A DNA stretch of 64,000 nt from Sporobolomyces roseus (lineage: Eukaryota; Basidiomycota; Microbotryomycetes; Sporidiobolales; Sporidiobolaceae), in the NCBI GenBank assembly GCA_016617785.1, contig JADILM010000001.1, positions 2,914,001 to 2,978,000 of the forward strand, in the 5' to 3' direction. How positions within the stretch are numbered: the stretch's first letter is position 1; every line of letters begins with the position of its first letter. The notes beneath the pieces were generated by a model. The model did no database searches and was not told where the DNA came from. It saw only the letters and a list, made by a program, of their open reading frames with translations. Of the stretch, positions 1-12,824 are shown piece after piece. The translations under genes and the position numbers were made by a program.

Positions 1-132
1 CTACCCAACGGTGACAAGTGCTCCCGAGTGACGCTCATCAAGTTCTGGGCGATTCAACCTTTCATTCAACCACATCAACTCTAGCTTCAATCTCGACTCA
101 CGAGCTGGCTCAGACAGCAGCAGAGAACGACA

Positions 133-3100
133 ATGGAAGGTCAGAGTGGGGAGCTAGCGTGGAAGAAGCGAAAGTATGGAGGAAATGGGACTGAGCGAGA
201 CGAGTTACCACCGTTCGGAGAGGTAGAGGAGGGCGGACCAGCGGATAGAGGCCGCGATACGAACAGATACGATGTATACAAGGAATTTGAGCGAGATAGG
301 ACCCAGCCAGTCGCATCAACCTCAACTTCAACTTCGAAACCTTCCGATTCTCTTCCTTTCTCGAACCCTCCAGCTTCCCTTCCTCAGTCGCGTCTATCCC
401 GATTCTCCTCACAACCACATCAGTATATTCCCTCCGCCTCTGCCTCGCGAGCTTCGACTTCCCTATCATCTCCTTTCGTAACCGCTTCCTCGACTTTCCA
501 AAGTTCTCGTCGTCGTCCTCCCGTTGACGCTTCCGTCCTCTTCGGAGAATCGGCCGATCGCACCAATTACAAACCTGCGAGTCCCTCTCGGCAAATCCCT
601 CTTACCTCTGAGCAATCGAAACTATTCAACAAGACGAAATCGACTGCTCCGTTACGAGTCTATTCGAAGCCGAGTACTGGAGGATTGGTAGCAGCAGGAG
701 GATTGGGACCAGCTTACAGTAGCAACAGGAGCTTGGTGGAGGAGAAAGATGAAATGGAGAGGAAGGAGAGGAAGGAGAGGAAGGAGAGGAAGGAGAGGAA
801 GGAGAGGAAGCAAAGGATCGAAAAGAAAGAAGAGCGAGATTCAGGAGAAGAAGATTGGATGGATCTCGATGACGTCTCCGTCGCTTCAAGGGACGGTTCG
901 GAAGGAGTACAAGATGAACCAGACGAAACGGTAGAAGATGTGATGGAGAAGATTGATAGTCAATTCCATGGTCGACCTCGTTCGCCTTCCGATGAATCCT
1001 CTTCTTCCGGTAACCCTCAAGAAGCCCAAGCGCTTGAACAAAATCGACCTTTGATGAGAGCTAGAGCTGCGAAGAAGTCTGCGAAGGTGCCGCGACTCAG
1101 GAGGGAGGAGAGTGAGGAGGAATGGGAGGACGAGGAGAACGGAAGTGATAGTCAGGAGGAAGGAATGAGTGACGTTCAAGGGCAAGGGGAAGAGAGTGCT
1201 GGAGCAGAAGAAGCGGCTGACGAGGAGACGGAAGCGAGTGACGGGGGATCGGAAGCTGAGGTTCAGTCTCGACTCGTTCCACAACGTAACCAACAAACCC
1301 CGTCTCCAGTTCATCAGTCGAGCTCTGAGATCCGTAAGAGTTCAGTTAGTGGGGCGGAACCCACAGCACCGATTCGACAGCACGCTCGCAAAGCAGCACC
1401 AGCTCAACTTCAGCCCCCTCCGCTCAAGAAGTCCGCTCGCGAATCAGCCCCGAATTCATCGACACCTCATCATGCTCAGAACGATCCTTCACCTCCTACT
1501 ACCTCTTCCCCTCGATCATCGCAGTCTCCTGAAATCAGTGTCGCTGATGCACAAGACGTTGAGGAGGAAACTCGAGCTGAAACCGCGAGTCCGACTTCAT
1601 CCATTACCTCGGAGACGAATCGGCAAGCAGACCTCGATACTCGACCTTCCAAGCCTAATCTCAACGAGGAGGAGGAAGCGAATCGTTCGAAGGACCATAA
1701 TCCTGGAGGAGGGACACCCGAACTCGTCGAACCAGAGAAGGAGGAAGAAGCTGCTCCCGCCGAGAATCTCGACGATGGACAGAGTTCCGATCTTTCTCAA
1801 CTTCCGAGTCCAGCATCAACCAATTTCGTCCAGGTCGGCACTTCGGAGAGGATGTTGAGGACACGCTCGAGCGAAGGAAAAGCGCAGAAACTCGAACCGC
1901 CTTTAAGGCAAGTAAGCTTCATCACTTCATCAAAGAGTTTGAGAGGAAGGAATAGGGAGAATGGGACAGAGAAGAAGAAGTGGGTTGATCTACTCAAGGT
2001 TGATCAGGGGGAGAGAGTGGAAGTTCCCGCAGATTGGAGGTGAGTCGAACACATCTTCTCTGAGCTCTTTCTCGTGAATCAGCTGACAAAATCTGCACTA
2101 CTAGAACTCCACCTCATCCTTGGCAGGTTGAGGAACCCGAAGATTCGATCAACGAGTGGTGAGAACCCTTTTTCATTGTTTCGCTGAACATTCTCCAGTC
2201 TCTGACTTACCGTTATTGAGCGAACAGCATACATGATAAACAGCTACTCATTAGTCTCGACAAAGTCGTCTTATCCTCTACTTCAGCTTCAAGTTACGAC
2301 CTTTCGAAAGTCGTATTAAATCTCTCGATCGACGCCAAAAACTCTGTTCACGGATTCCCGCCCACACTCTCTCTCGTCACTCGTTCTTTCACCTGCTCCT
2401 TGATACTCGACAAAGCGACGGAATATTCTGAGCCGACCTTTCGACTCGATCCGGACGATCCTCTAACTTGGAAACCTATCTCCCTACCATTCTCCCCGCT
2501 AGTCTGTCGCAAAGCAGGCACGGTCTCGCTCTCCGTCTCGATCTCGTTACAATTCGGTTCAGCACAACTAGACACTCGTCACGTTCTCTGTTTCGTTTCC
2601 TCCCCAGCTCAGCCCCTCATCCCTCGCCCTTGCGCTCCTCTACTCTACTTCGACGAACCCGACTCGAATTCGGCAATTTCGATCGTGATCGATGTCGTCC
2701 CGCTTCGTAAGCAGATCACGTCGGCAGAAGAAGGTCGAATCGAAATCGCGAGGAGATTGGCGAGGATTGAGTTGGATCGAGAGAGGACTTGGGTTCCTGA
2801 TGCTCAAGCGATTCGTGAAGGAGAAGTTGAGAAGAAGATGCCAGAAATGCTAAACCTCGGTCACGGAGTTGTCAGCTACGATTTCTCGGTACGTCTCATT
2901 TCTGCCTCCATCTTCTTTCATACTGAGCACTGACGCGAGGGTCCTCTTTTCGAGTCAGACAAAGCTCCCGTATCGACCAGGAGAACCTGTGAGGAACTTC
3001 AAGTACGCAACCGTCGAGAATACGGCTCGTTTCGTCGAAACGAAAGACGAAGTATCGCTCTCACCTATCTCTTCTTCTTCAGCGAATCGCAGCTGACGCA

Positions 3101-3524
3101 GCTCGTATGAGTAGGAGATCGATCAAACCACTGTTTCTGCCTCGGAGAAGCTCCTAGCACGTGCTCACATGCGATGGGGATTGCTCAATCCGTAAGTTCA
3201 AATTTCCCTCCTATCCAGCTGACCGATCAGAGCTGAAACTCATTCTCGCATTTGACTAGCTACCCTCCATCCATCTTCGACCGAGAGATAACCTGTTGGA
3301 TTCACTATGCACCCCTCGTTTACCGCTTCTCCCTTCGCGAAGAACTCGTCTCGCTCCTCCTAACTCACTTCCTCAAATATCGCCTACTCAACGAGAGGGA
3401 AATTAGAAGTATACTCTCGAGATATGATATCGAGAAGAAGAAGATTGAAGAGGGAGAAAGGATGGACTACGAGGAAATGAGGAGGGAAGCGTTGTGGTTG
3501 AGGGAACAGAGGGAGAAAAGATAG
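133..3524 (+). CDS. Large disordered protein of unknown function with a conserved-looking C-terminal region
   Basis: I do not recognise this family. The first exon (133-2039) encodes about 635 residues that look intrinsically disordered: Ser/Pro/Glu-rich, with long acidic runs and a perfect ERK tripeptide repeat. Five more exons follow after short introns (donors near 2040, 2159, 2890, 3048 and 3192) and give about 1,000 residues in total. The later exons are different in character: they have normal hydrophobic content, predicted strands (around ISLDKVVLSS and GTVSLSVSISLQFG) and a helical C-terminus with LARAHMRWGLLNP and a final lysine/glutamate-rich helix ending EKR. This suggests a folded C-terminal domain behind a long disordered tail, as is common in nuclear regulatory or scaffold proteins, but no catalytic motif is visible. 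The start is the first in-frame ATG after a stop-containing leader. The existence of the gene is well supported; its function is unknown. Confidence 0.7.
757..810 (+). repeat. Perfect 9-bp tandem repeat, six copies, coding ERK x6
   Basis: The unit GAGAGGAAG is repeated six times without a mismatch inside the first exon of the disordered protein. It encodes a run of alternating charged residues (Glu-Arg-Lys). Because the unit is a multiple of three, changes in copy number would keep the frame, so the length may vary between strains. Confidence 0.95.
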
Positions 3525-3715
3525 AACGCTTGACTCGCTTGTGAGTTCCATGTTGTTGCCAGTACATACTCGTTGACTCTTTTGCCTCCGAGTCGTCGTT
3601 TCTTGCTGGTCCGGTGCTTTCCTCGGAGTTTCGAATTCTGCTTCGTCCTCCCTGCTTTTCTTTCAACCTCTCTTCCTCTCTCTTCTCTCTTGACTCTTTC
3701 GACCCTCTCACCTCA

Positions 3716-5256
3716 ATGTCAGCTTCCCGGTACACCTCGTCAACTATCGATCGTTCGAAGCCTCTCTCTTTCCTCGTTCTCGGGAGTGGAGGATCAGCAG
3801 CGGTTCCAGACATTGCTTGTGTAACGGATCGAGCCAACGCTTGTGCTTGCTGTCTCGATACGATGGATCAGCCTCTTGGGACGAGGTCGAAGAACAAGAG
3901 AGGCAATACGGGAGGAGTTTTGACGATTCCGCAAGTTGGAGGTGGGAATGCGTGAGTTCAATCTCCTGACTCTTTCAATTACCGCGTACTCATGAAGATT
4001 CTGTCTTGCAACAGAACGATCTTGGTCGACTGCGGCAAGACATTTCGTGAGCAAGCAATCGAGTTCTTCCCAAAGAAGGGCTTGAGGAAGATCGATGCGT
4101 TGATTCTAACTCACCATCATGCGGACGCTATCGACGGACTCGATGACCTGAGAGGTGAGCTCCTCTCTCCACTGTCTTACTTGATACGAAACTGACTGAC
4201 ATTTTGTTCTGACAGCTTGGACGAACAAAGCAGTGATCGAGCGAACTATCCCTATCTACTGCAGCAAGACCACCTACTCCTTCGTCTCTTCAAATTTCAC
4301 TTATCTTGTCGACAAGAAGGCAGCGAGCGGAGGTGGGAGTCTCCCCTCGTTTGACTGGCACGTTATGCCCGAACACCAAGATTGGGAAATCTGCGGTCTG
4401 ACAATCACACCGCTTCCAGGTGAGCCCTCATTCAAGACAATCTCGTGTGATTGATGAATCTGATCAGCGATCATCGCAGTGCATCACGGAGTCTACTTTA
4501 ACAAAACTCCTCGAGAACCGTTGATTTCGCTCGGCTTTCTCTTCGATTCTTCATTGCTCTACATGTCGGATGTCAGGCAAGTCGACCTTCCTTGTTGCTC
4601 TATGGGATCAGAGCTGACTGTCTGAGGTAATGCAGCTTCATTCCCGAAGAAACTTGGACTCTTCTCTCTCGCAAGCTCTCCCTTCCCTCGCCAACCGGCT
4701 CTTACTCGTCGACTTGTCAAGCTCTCCCTCGTCTGCAAGCTCTCATCATTGACGTCTCTGGCCTCAGGTTGGGATCGTCTCATTTCGGTCTACCTCAAGC
4801 GATCGCAACTGCTCGGAGATTGGGAAGTCGCAAAACCTACTTCACGGATATCAGTCATCGACATTCTCATCAAGGCTACCTCGCATTCTCACTCGCTTTC
4901 GAGAAGCATGCTCACTCGATCGAAGCGGAGAAGAATGGACTACTCGAGAAAGATCCTTTACTTTGGAGGGTCCGACAGGAGAACGAACAGCAATCTCCTT
5001 GGGCTCACGTGTACGAGGGCAACGACTTCCACGTTGAGGATCTTGAGCTCTGGAAGGAGAGAGCTCTCGAGGCGGTCGAGGAATGGGCGGGTGGGGTTTT
5101 GCGAGGGTTCGTCTCTTTTCTTCTTGCTCTCTTCTCTCGCTTCTTTTGCTGATGTCTTTCGACTGTAGATGTTGGACTCGACCAGCAGTGGACGGCATGA
5201 CTATCTGTTGGACTAATTCGCGAGATGGAAGAGTATGGGATGATGAGTACGATTGA
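3716..5256 (+). CDS. Metallo-beta-lactamase-fold hydrolase, PhnP-like
   Basis: Six exons (3716-3951, 4015-4154, 4216-4419, 4480-4576, 4636-5106, 5169-5256) sum to 411 codons plus stop. The N-terminus has the strand-turn FLVLGSGGSAAVP, followed by a CACC cysteine pair. The metal-binding motif is THHHADAIDGLDD, the HxHxDH-type signature of the MBL superfamily. Further likely ligands are the VHHGVYF histidines, the YMSDVSFIPE aspartate and the TDISHRHSHQGY histidines; the C-terminus RPAVDGMTI resembles uncharacterised fungal MBL hydrolases such as the S. pombe protein C777.06c. The substrate is unknown; PhnP-type relatives are phosphodiesterases. The intron at 4577-4635 begins with GC, and the last intron uses GTTCGT. 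The start is the first ATG that places the conserved beta-strand near the N-terminus. The family is confident, the substrate is not. Confidence 0.85.
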
Positions 5257-5816
5257 ATCAAAGCACTGTCGAAGCCTACACGGAATATTGTCATGATCCA
5301 GAAGAGCTCTCCTTGTTATGCTTACTCTCTGGTATTCAAATGTATGTCGCTTACTGGAAGCGTTTGAATTGAGCGAATAGCTAGACCTGCAGAGCGAGAA
5401 TCGCTCGACACCGCTTTGACCTTGAGCCAGACCTCGCCTCTTCTCTCGCTCGTGACTTTCGGATCGTATTCGTTCTCGATCCCCCTTGCTAGCAGATTCA
5501 TGCTCCGCCTCGTTGAAGAGACAAAGCGCGAGATAGAAGCAGTCCGATCTTCGGAATGAGTTTTGACGAATTTCGGTAATAGACAGCATCTTCCTTTGAA
5601 TCCTTTCCGTCTCATCTCCTGCCGTTGGCGTGTCTATGACGATATACAGCGAGCCTCGACGGCAAAGGGAAAGGACCGGGGAACCGTGAGTCCGTGACAA
5701 GAGGATTCAGCAGGGGTTTCGGGATTAGACTTTTCGCTCTTCTTGTCCCTATTCCGACCCTTTTCCCTTTCTCTTCGCTCTCTCCTCCTAGGGTCTACAG
5801 AATTGGTACAGACTTG
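5257..5816. other. Intergenic region between hydrolase and tandem paralogue 1
   Basis: About 560 bp hold the 3' flank of the hydrolase gene and the promoter side of paralogue 1. Open frames on the minus strand here have no plausible composition or splice support. I see nothing else. Confidence 0.5.
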
Positions 5817-6835
5817 ATGGACCATGCGCTATTCCCCCATCTTAGCCAGGAGGAACTAGGGCGCTATGCGAGCTTTACAGACGAAAGAGCCAAAGTGAAT
5901 CTGGATGAGGGCATCAGGGGAGTCGTGAGTTCGCCTGATGCTATGACATCATTCAGTTAATCGCGCTGATCGTTACTTGCAGCCCAACTACGAGCACTTC
6001 CTCTTCATATTTTCGGATGCGGTCAATTGCATGTTGAATGAATTCGCAACGATCGAATTGAGAGGGATCTTCAACCTGGTTCACATCTACGATCAACCCT
6101 TACCTCGATACTATGCCCTTGCCGACTTCCGCTACGAAGGAGTGAACTACAGCCGTTCGTCAACTTTCGAATTTCTCTCTCTTTCTCATGACGGCTGTGT
6201 GACGCATCTCAAATACAGCTACAAGTCTTACGTGGTTCTTCGTCGTTCCGGCTGTCGGGATACGCGCCTATCTTCGAACGCACCAGAAAAAGAAGGGGGT
6301 TCCGAAATCATACCATGAGTGGACGAGCCTTGCTCATGATGATATAGTCAAGGGAAAGTGGCTTGCGGGTCCAAGATGTCTACGCTACCGCAACGGCGAT
6401 AGTGGCCACCTGAAGGATCCTCAAGGGATGAAGAATTTCGTTGACAACGAACACTCTTTCACTCGCTGCAGTTCTTTCTCCCGTTTGCCAATCTCCTACC
6501 CCTTTTGCAGCCTGTACTGAAGTCCACGCCCCCAAACTGATTCGATAGACATGTCATTCGACGATATTGGAGGAACGCGATCAGAAGAGCAGATTCGACT
6601 TTGCCAGCGAGACGGACAAACAGGTGCTCACAACGGCGCTTCCGAGAATTGGATTGAATACGACGTGCACCATACGTATGCAGTAACGGTAGGAGAGCAT
6701 GGCTACACTCGACAATACACGAATCACCTCGTCGTTAGATTCGAACTCAACGCTCGAGCTCAATATAGCCGACAAGTTCCCAATCAATTCTACGCTGCCA
6801 CAAGGACAGAAGCATCATCTTCTCAGTTTCATTAG
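5817..6835 (+). CDS. Tandem paralogue 1 of an unrecognised protein family
   Basis: Four exons (5817-5924, 5983-6154, 6219-6470, 6549-6835) give 272 residues. I know of no named family. The protein starts LFPHLSQEELGRYASFTDER, continues with PNYEHFLFIFSDAV, then TSLTWFFVVPAV, and near the end has GYTRQYTNHLVVRFEL. Each of these blocks recurs in the next gene downstream with the same exon phases, so the two arose by tandem duplication. No signal peptide or membrane segment is visible; the composition suggests a soluble alpha/beta protein. The second intron uses the uncommon donor GTTCGT. The third intron donor, inside TGCA|GTTCTT, is the least certain boundary. The conserved structure with diverged sequence argues for a real gene rather than a chance frame. 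Confidence 0.7.
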
Positions 6836-7305
6836 AATAGTCCGTATGCTTGGTATCACGGCTCAGATCACTATCTTGCGTAATCTCTTCATTTTCATTC
6901 CTTTTTTTCTCTTTTCCTTTTTGAGTGGTTCCTGTGTAGTTTTCTGCGCAAGTGTAAGCTTCTTCCTTTGTGTGACTCCAACTTCTCGCCTGACCGGTTT
7001 AACCGCGTACTAAGCGCAGAGCTCGTGAGCTTTGCAGAGACAGAGCCGTTGATTCAGCCTTGGTCCCTCGTTTCTGCTTTCGACTTTGTCTGTCGCGACC
7101 CCTCGGTCTTCATTCTATGCATCGGGGATACTCTAGTATACTTGCGACTCTCTCGAACGAGCACGGAAGGCGGAAGGTTTTGCTTCGTTAGAGCAAAGGT
7201 TAGCAATTCCGCGGATGTCGGTTAAAGACTCCCTCTGTCAAACTTTGCATCCTGCTCTCTTTCTCTCTCTCCCTTTCACTCGACACCTTCAACCTCCTTG
7301 TGCTC
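6836..7305. other. Intergenic region between the tandem paralogues
   Basis: About 470 bp, pyrimidine-rich just upstream of the second paralogue (7240-7300), as is usual for a fungal promoter or leader. No further gene is seen. Confidence 0.5.
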
Positions 7306-8335
7306 ATGAACGATTTGCTGCGGCCTCACCTTAGTCAAGAGCAATTAGATGAATACGCAGAATTCACAGACGAACGAGCGCTATTGAATCTCGCTCTCGG
7401 CATCGAGGGAGTAGTAAGTTACACGTCCATGATATTCATAGCTACACTAGCTGACTAGTTTCTTGAACTTTCCCCAGCCCAACTTTGAGCATTTCGTACA
7501 GATCTTTTCGGAGGCGGTTCGAAATCTCGCCCAGGATCTCGCGACCGTAGCCCGTATAGGAGGAACTAGGGTTGCAGACATCTATGAGGATCCATTCCCA
7601 CGAACTTACAATACTACCGACTTTCACTACGAACGGGCAGAGCATAATCGTACAGTCGTCGAACTTTTTTCTCTCAGCTCTTCGACCGGCTCTAATCTCT
7701 GTTCCTGCCAGACACCAGCCTCACCTGGTACTTCCAAGTGCCGGCTCTCCGGCTGAACGCGTATGAACACGGTGCGAAGGGGCATGATCCATATTGGGTC
7801 AGCGTCGAGCCTGGGAAGGGGAGAACAAAGAAGCCAATTGAGCTACTCGCCGCACCGAGGTGTCTCACCTGTAAGACCGGCGCCAGTAGCCCTCCTGCGT
7901 ACCCTCCAGGCTCTCAACCGTTCATCCACGACCAGTACTCCTTCAAAACTGGTATTCATTTCCTTACTTCCTGCTGTCCGACACGAGGCAGAGTACTGAT
8001 TATCCCAATCATTCGCGTCAGATATGCGGTTCCCAGAGAACGCAAGGACTAAATGCTGGGAGAAATTACGATTGTTACAACGCAACGGACGCAAAGCTGA
8101 GGACCTCGACGCTCCAAAGGACCATGTCATCTTTGACGTCTACCATACTTACTCCGTCAAAGTGGGCGCACAAGACTACACTCGTCAATACACAAATCAT
8201 CTGGTGGTGAAGTTTGTTTTGGAAGAAGTCCAAGAAACACACGTTCCCGACGAATTCTTCGCCGCTAGGAGGACGCAGCACCATCCTCTCGATCACTTCA
8301 TCAAAACCTCCAATAGCAGCCCGCTCCCTCTTTGA
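7306..8335 (+). CDS. Tandem paralogue 2 of an unrecognised protein family
   Basis: Four exons (7306-7413, 7478-7649, 7712-7951, 8022-8335) encode 277 residues. The first two exons have exactly the same lengths (108 and 172 nt) as in paralogue 1, and all intron phases agree. Shared blocks are PHLSQEQLDEYAEFTDER, PNFEHFVQIFSEAV, TSLTWYFQVPAL, HTYSVKVGAQDYTRQYTNH and a PDEFFAARRT end. The middle differs most: this copy has a CLTCKTG pair where the other has CLRYRNG. The function is unknown. The conserved TSLTWYF and YTRQYTNHL blocks probably form the core of the fold; that is inference. The start is the ATG that begins the block homologous to the first copy. Confidence 0.72.
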
Positions 8336-8863
8336 TTCTGCACTGTTTCCAGTCTCTTTCCCTTCCCTATTCCCAACCTATTCCTTGTTTCTCGTTGACT
8401 CCGAGGTTCAGTTCGAGCTTTCCACCGTCGAACCCCGAGTCAGTCCTGTTGTCACGTTGATTCTATACTAGCCCAGTCAATCCGAGAAGAGAGCTAGACA
8501 GTCAGTGCTAGAAACGTTTTCGCTCCGATGACCAACTAGTCTCTTCTTGCGAAAGTTGAGCGCGTATCGAACAAGAAAGGGGTTCATATTGCCGGTTTGT
8601 GGACAGATGTTTGTGGACTTCGAAGTGGTAAGAGAGAGGGTAAGAAAGGATCGGAAGGTGGGTTTTGAGGGACAGAGGAGAGATGAAAACGAATATAAAT
8701 TGACGAAATTGGTTGGTTGTAGTGAAGGGAATACGTTAAAGATGAGGCAAGAACAGAGAATTGACAAATTTTGAGGGTTGTTCAAAAAAGGAATGGATTC
8801 TACGAGAGGAGGGAGAGGTCAACTTTCAATGGGGAGTTCCAAGAAGAGAGAGAGGAGAACTCA
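8336..8863. other. Intergenic region, convergent 3' ends
   Basis: About 530 bp between the stop of tandem paralogue 2 (plus) and the stop of CHZ1 (minus). It should hold the two 3' untranslated regions. A 75-residue open frame at 8547-8774 is not convincing. Confidence 0.5.
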
Positions 8864-9467
8864 CTACTCTTCGTCCGACTCGACTTCTTGTTCGTCGGCT
8901 TCCTCATCGACGGGTTCGACAGGTTGAGCATCCTCATCATCCTCATCGTCTTCCTCGTCTCCTCCATCAAGTTTCGAGTAATCGATCTTCTTTCCACCTG
9001 TGGAAATGGCCTCACCTCAGTCTTCTTTCTCAAGAATGACTAAAGAGAAAGTGTTTACTCACGAGTTCGACGACCTCCCTCGATAATGTTTGAAGAATCG
9101 AGGTGAGCCAAATCACCCTTGACATCCTCATCGTCCTCAGCGGGAGGAGCAGCTTCTTCCTTCTCCTCCTTCTTGTCCTCCTTAGGTTCCTCTGCCTTGG
9201 CCCTGACGACGCGAATCAGAGCGAAAGGGAGTCAATAAAGAACGCGTCTCTTTTCACCCACTCGGAAGAGAGTTAGACTCACTTCTTAGCATCTGATTCA
9301 CCTTCTACGGTCTCATCCTCTGCAGGTCGCTTCTCTCCAGCTGATTTGTCTTCCGTCTTGCTAGAGTCGTCCTTTGCTTCAGTAGCGGGAGCAGAAGTTT
9401 CTTCAGTCTTCTCGACAGGTGCGTCGTCCGAGACAACGGGGACGGGAGTTTCTTCAGTAGTAGACAT
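8864..9467 (-). CDS. CHZ1: Histone H2A.Z-H2B chaperone CHZ1
   Basis: Three exons on the minus strand (9283-9467, 9063-9202, 8864-8997) give 152 residues. The protein is extremely acidic apart from one conserved block, LDSSNIIEGGRRTRGKKIDY, which is the CHZ motif: the short segment that in yeast Chz1 contacts the H2A.Z-H2B dimer. It is followed by a pure acidic tail ending EVESDEE. Chz1 is a nuclear chaperone that delivers H2A.Z-H2B to the SWR1 remodelling complex. The N-terminal half (Thr/Glu/Ala/Lys-rich) is disordered as in relatives. The motif is split by an intron between the RTR and GKK residues; joining it restores the signature exactly. The start is the first ATG of the open exon. Confidence 0.85.
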
Positions 9468-10133
9468 GCTTGAGAGCGTGATTTATTTGTTTTGCTTAGA
9501 AGGGAGGCGAGAGGGGGAAGTGGGGAGAAACTGTTTTTGGGAGAGAGGGAGAAGAGATGGAAAGGGGAGAAAAAGTCGCGTAACGATTCCAGTCAGTAGA
9601 GAGTTCCGGAGGATTCAGAGCAGCTCTGAAGGCAGTCACTCACGAGTTTGAGTAGTGAAAAGTTGGAGGGAGGCAGGTGGTAGTTCCCCTTCATAATTCC
9701 TTCCGAAAAGAGCAAGTCGATTTTTGATAAGTCGAATCTCCGAAATTGGATGCCCTCGCAAGCCACTCTGCAGCGATATCCTCACAAGTAGGGTAGCGAA
9801 GCGAGAATGCGGGCCAGAAACGGAGGACTTGCTCATTCTCACGACGAAAAACGAGAATTGGTCGACGAAAGGGCTCTCGCATCTACAGACCGACGAGCGA
9901 CAGAGAAGAGAGCCTGCGTTGCGTGTCTACGTCAAGATATTGATACTACTGTAAGAGAGAGACCAGGAGAGAAAGACAGAGTAAGCGAGAGGGAAAAAAA
10001 GAGAGTCCATTGAAACGAAGGGAAACGACAGTCGTCAAGGTAAGCCCAAGGTAAAGTCGTAAAGGGAAGGAAAGAGGAATTAAGGTGATATCGAGAGAGG
10101 AGGGAAAAGTCTATTCGGGAGAGTCGAGTGCTT
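9468..10133. other. Gene-free stretch upstream of CHZ1, downstream of CYP51
   Basis: About 670 bp contain the CHZ1 promoter and the 3' flank of the CYP51 gene. The 9470-9560 part is purine-rich on the plus strand (pyrimidine-rich in the sense of CHZ1), like a fungal leader. Short open frames on both strands lack support. Confidence 0.5.
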
Positions 10134-12502
<2,369 letters not shown>

Positions 12503-12824
12503 AGGATCGATCTTTCATTCGCTGAACTTTTTTTCAACCAAGTTCGCGTGTCGTTCGACTTCGCGGAAACATCTCGCTTTTCCCTCTCTTTCGAGGACGT
12601 ATGCCCGATCATCTGCTTACCGTGTAGCGCAAGACTCGGTAGATTCAGTTCCACGCGAAAAAGTGTCGAACCATTCTCCTTGCGAAAGACACCTGCCGTC
12701 TCTTCGCTCGAATTCCTCTTCCTCGTCGATCCAGAATCAAGCGATATAATACGGACACTACTTTTCATTACTCTACTACTTTTTTGGACCTTTTCCCCAC
12801 TCCCCATTCGCCAAACCCGCTGCT
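12503..12824. other. CYP51 upstream region
   Basis: About 320 bp between the CYP51 start and the MIC10 stop, both genes on the minus strand. It must contain the CYP51 promoter. I could not identify a convincing sterol-response element by eye. Confidence 0.45.

Noticed and set aside
1..132. Possible end of an upstream gene at the window start
   Set aside because: No motif or splice signal could be tied to a protein in so short a piece; it is equally well the leader of the first gene.
5005..5700. A 231-residue minus-strand open frame
   Set aside because: It lies antisense to the last exons of the MBL hydrolase and is Arg/Ser-rich, the usual shadow of a real coding strand in TCGA-rich DNA.
8547..8774. 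A 75-residue plus-strand frame between tandem paralogue 2 and CHZ1
   Set aside because: No homologue in the window, no splice context, and it falls in a region expected to be 3' untranslated.
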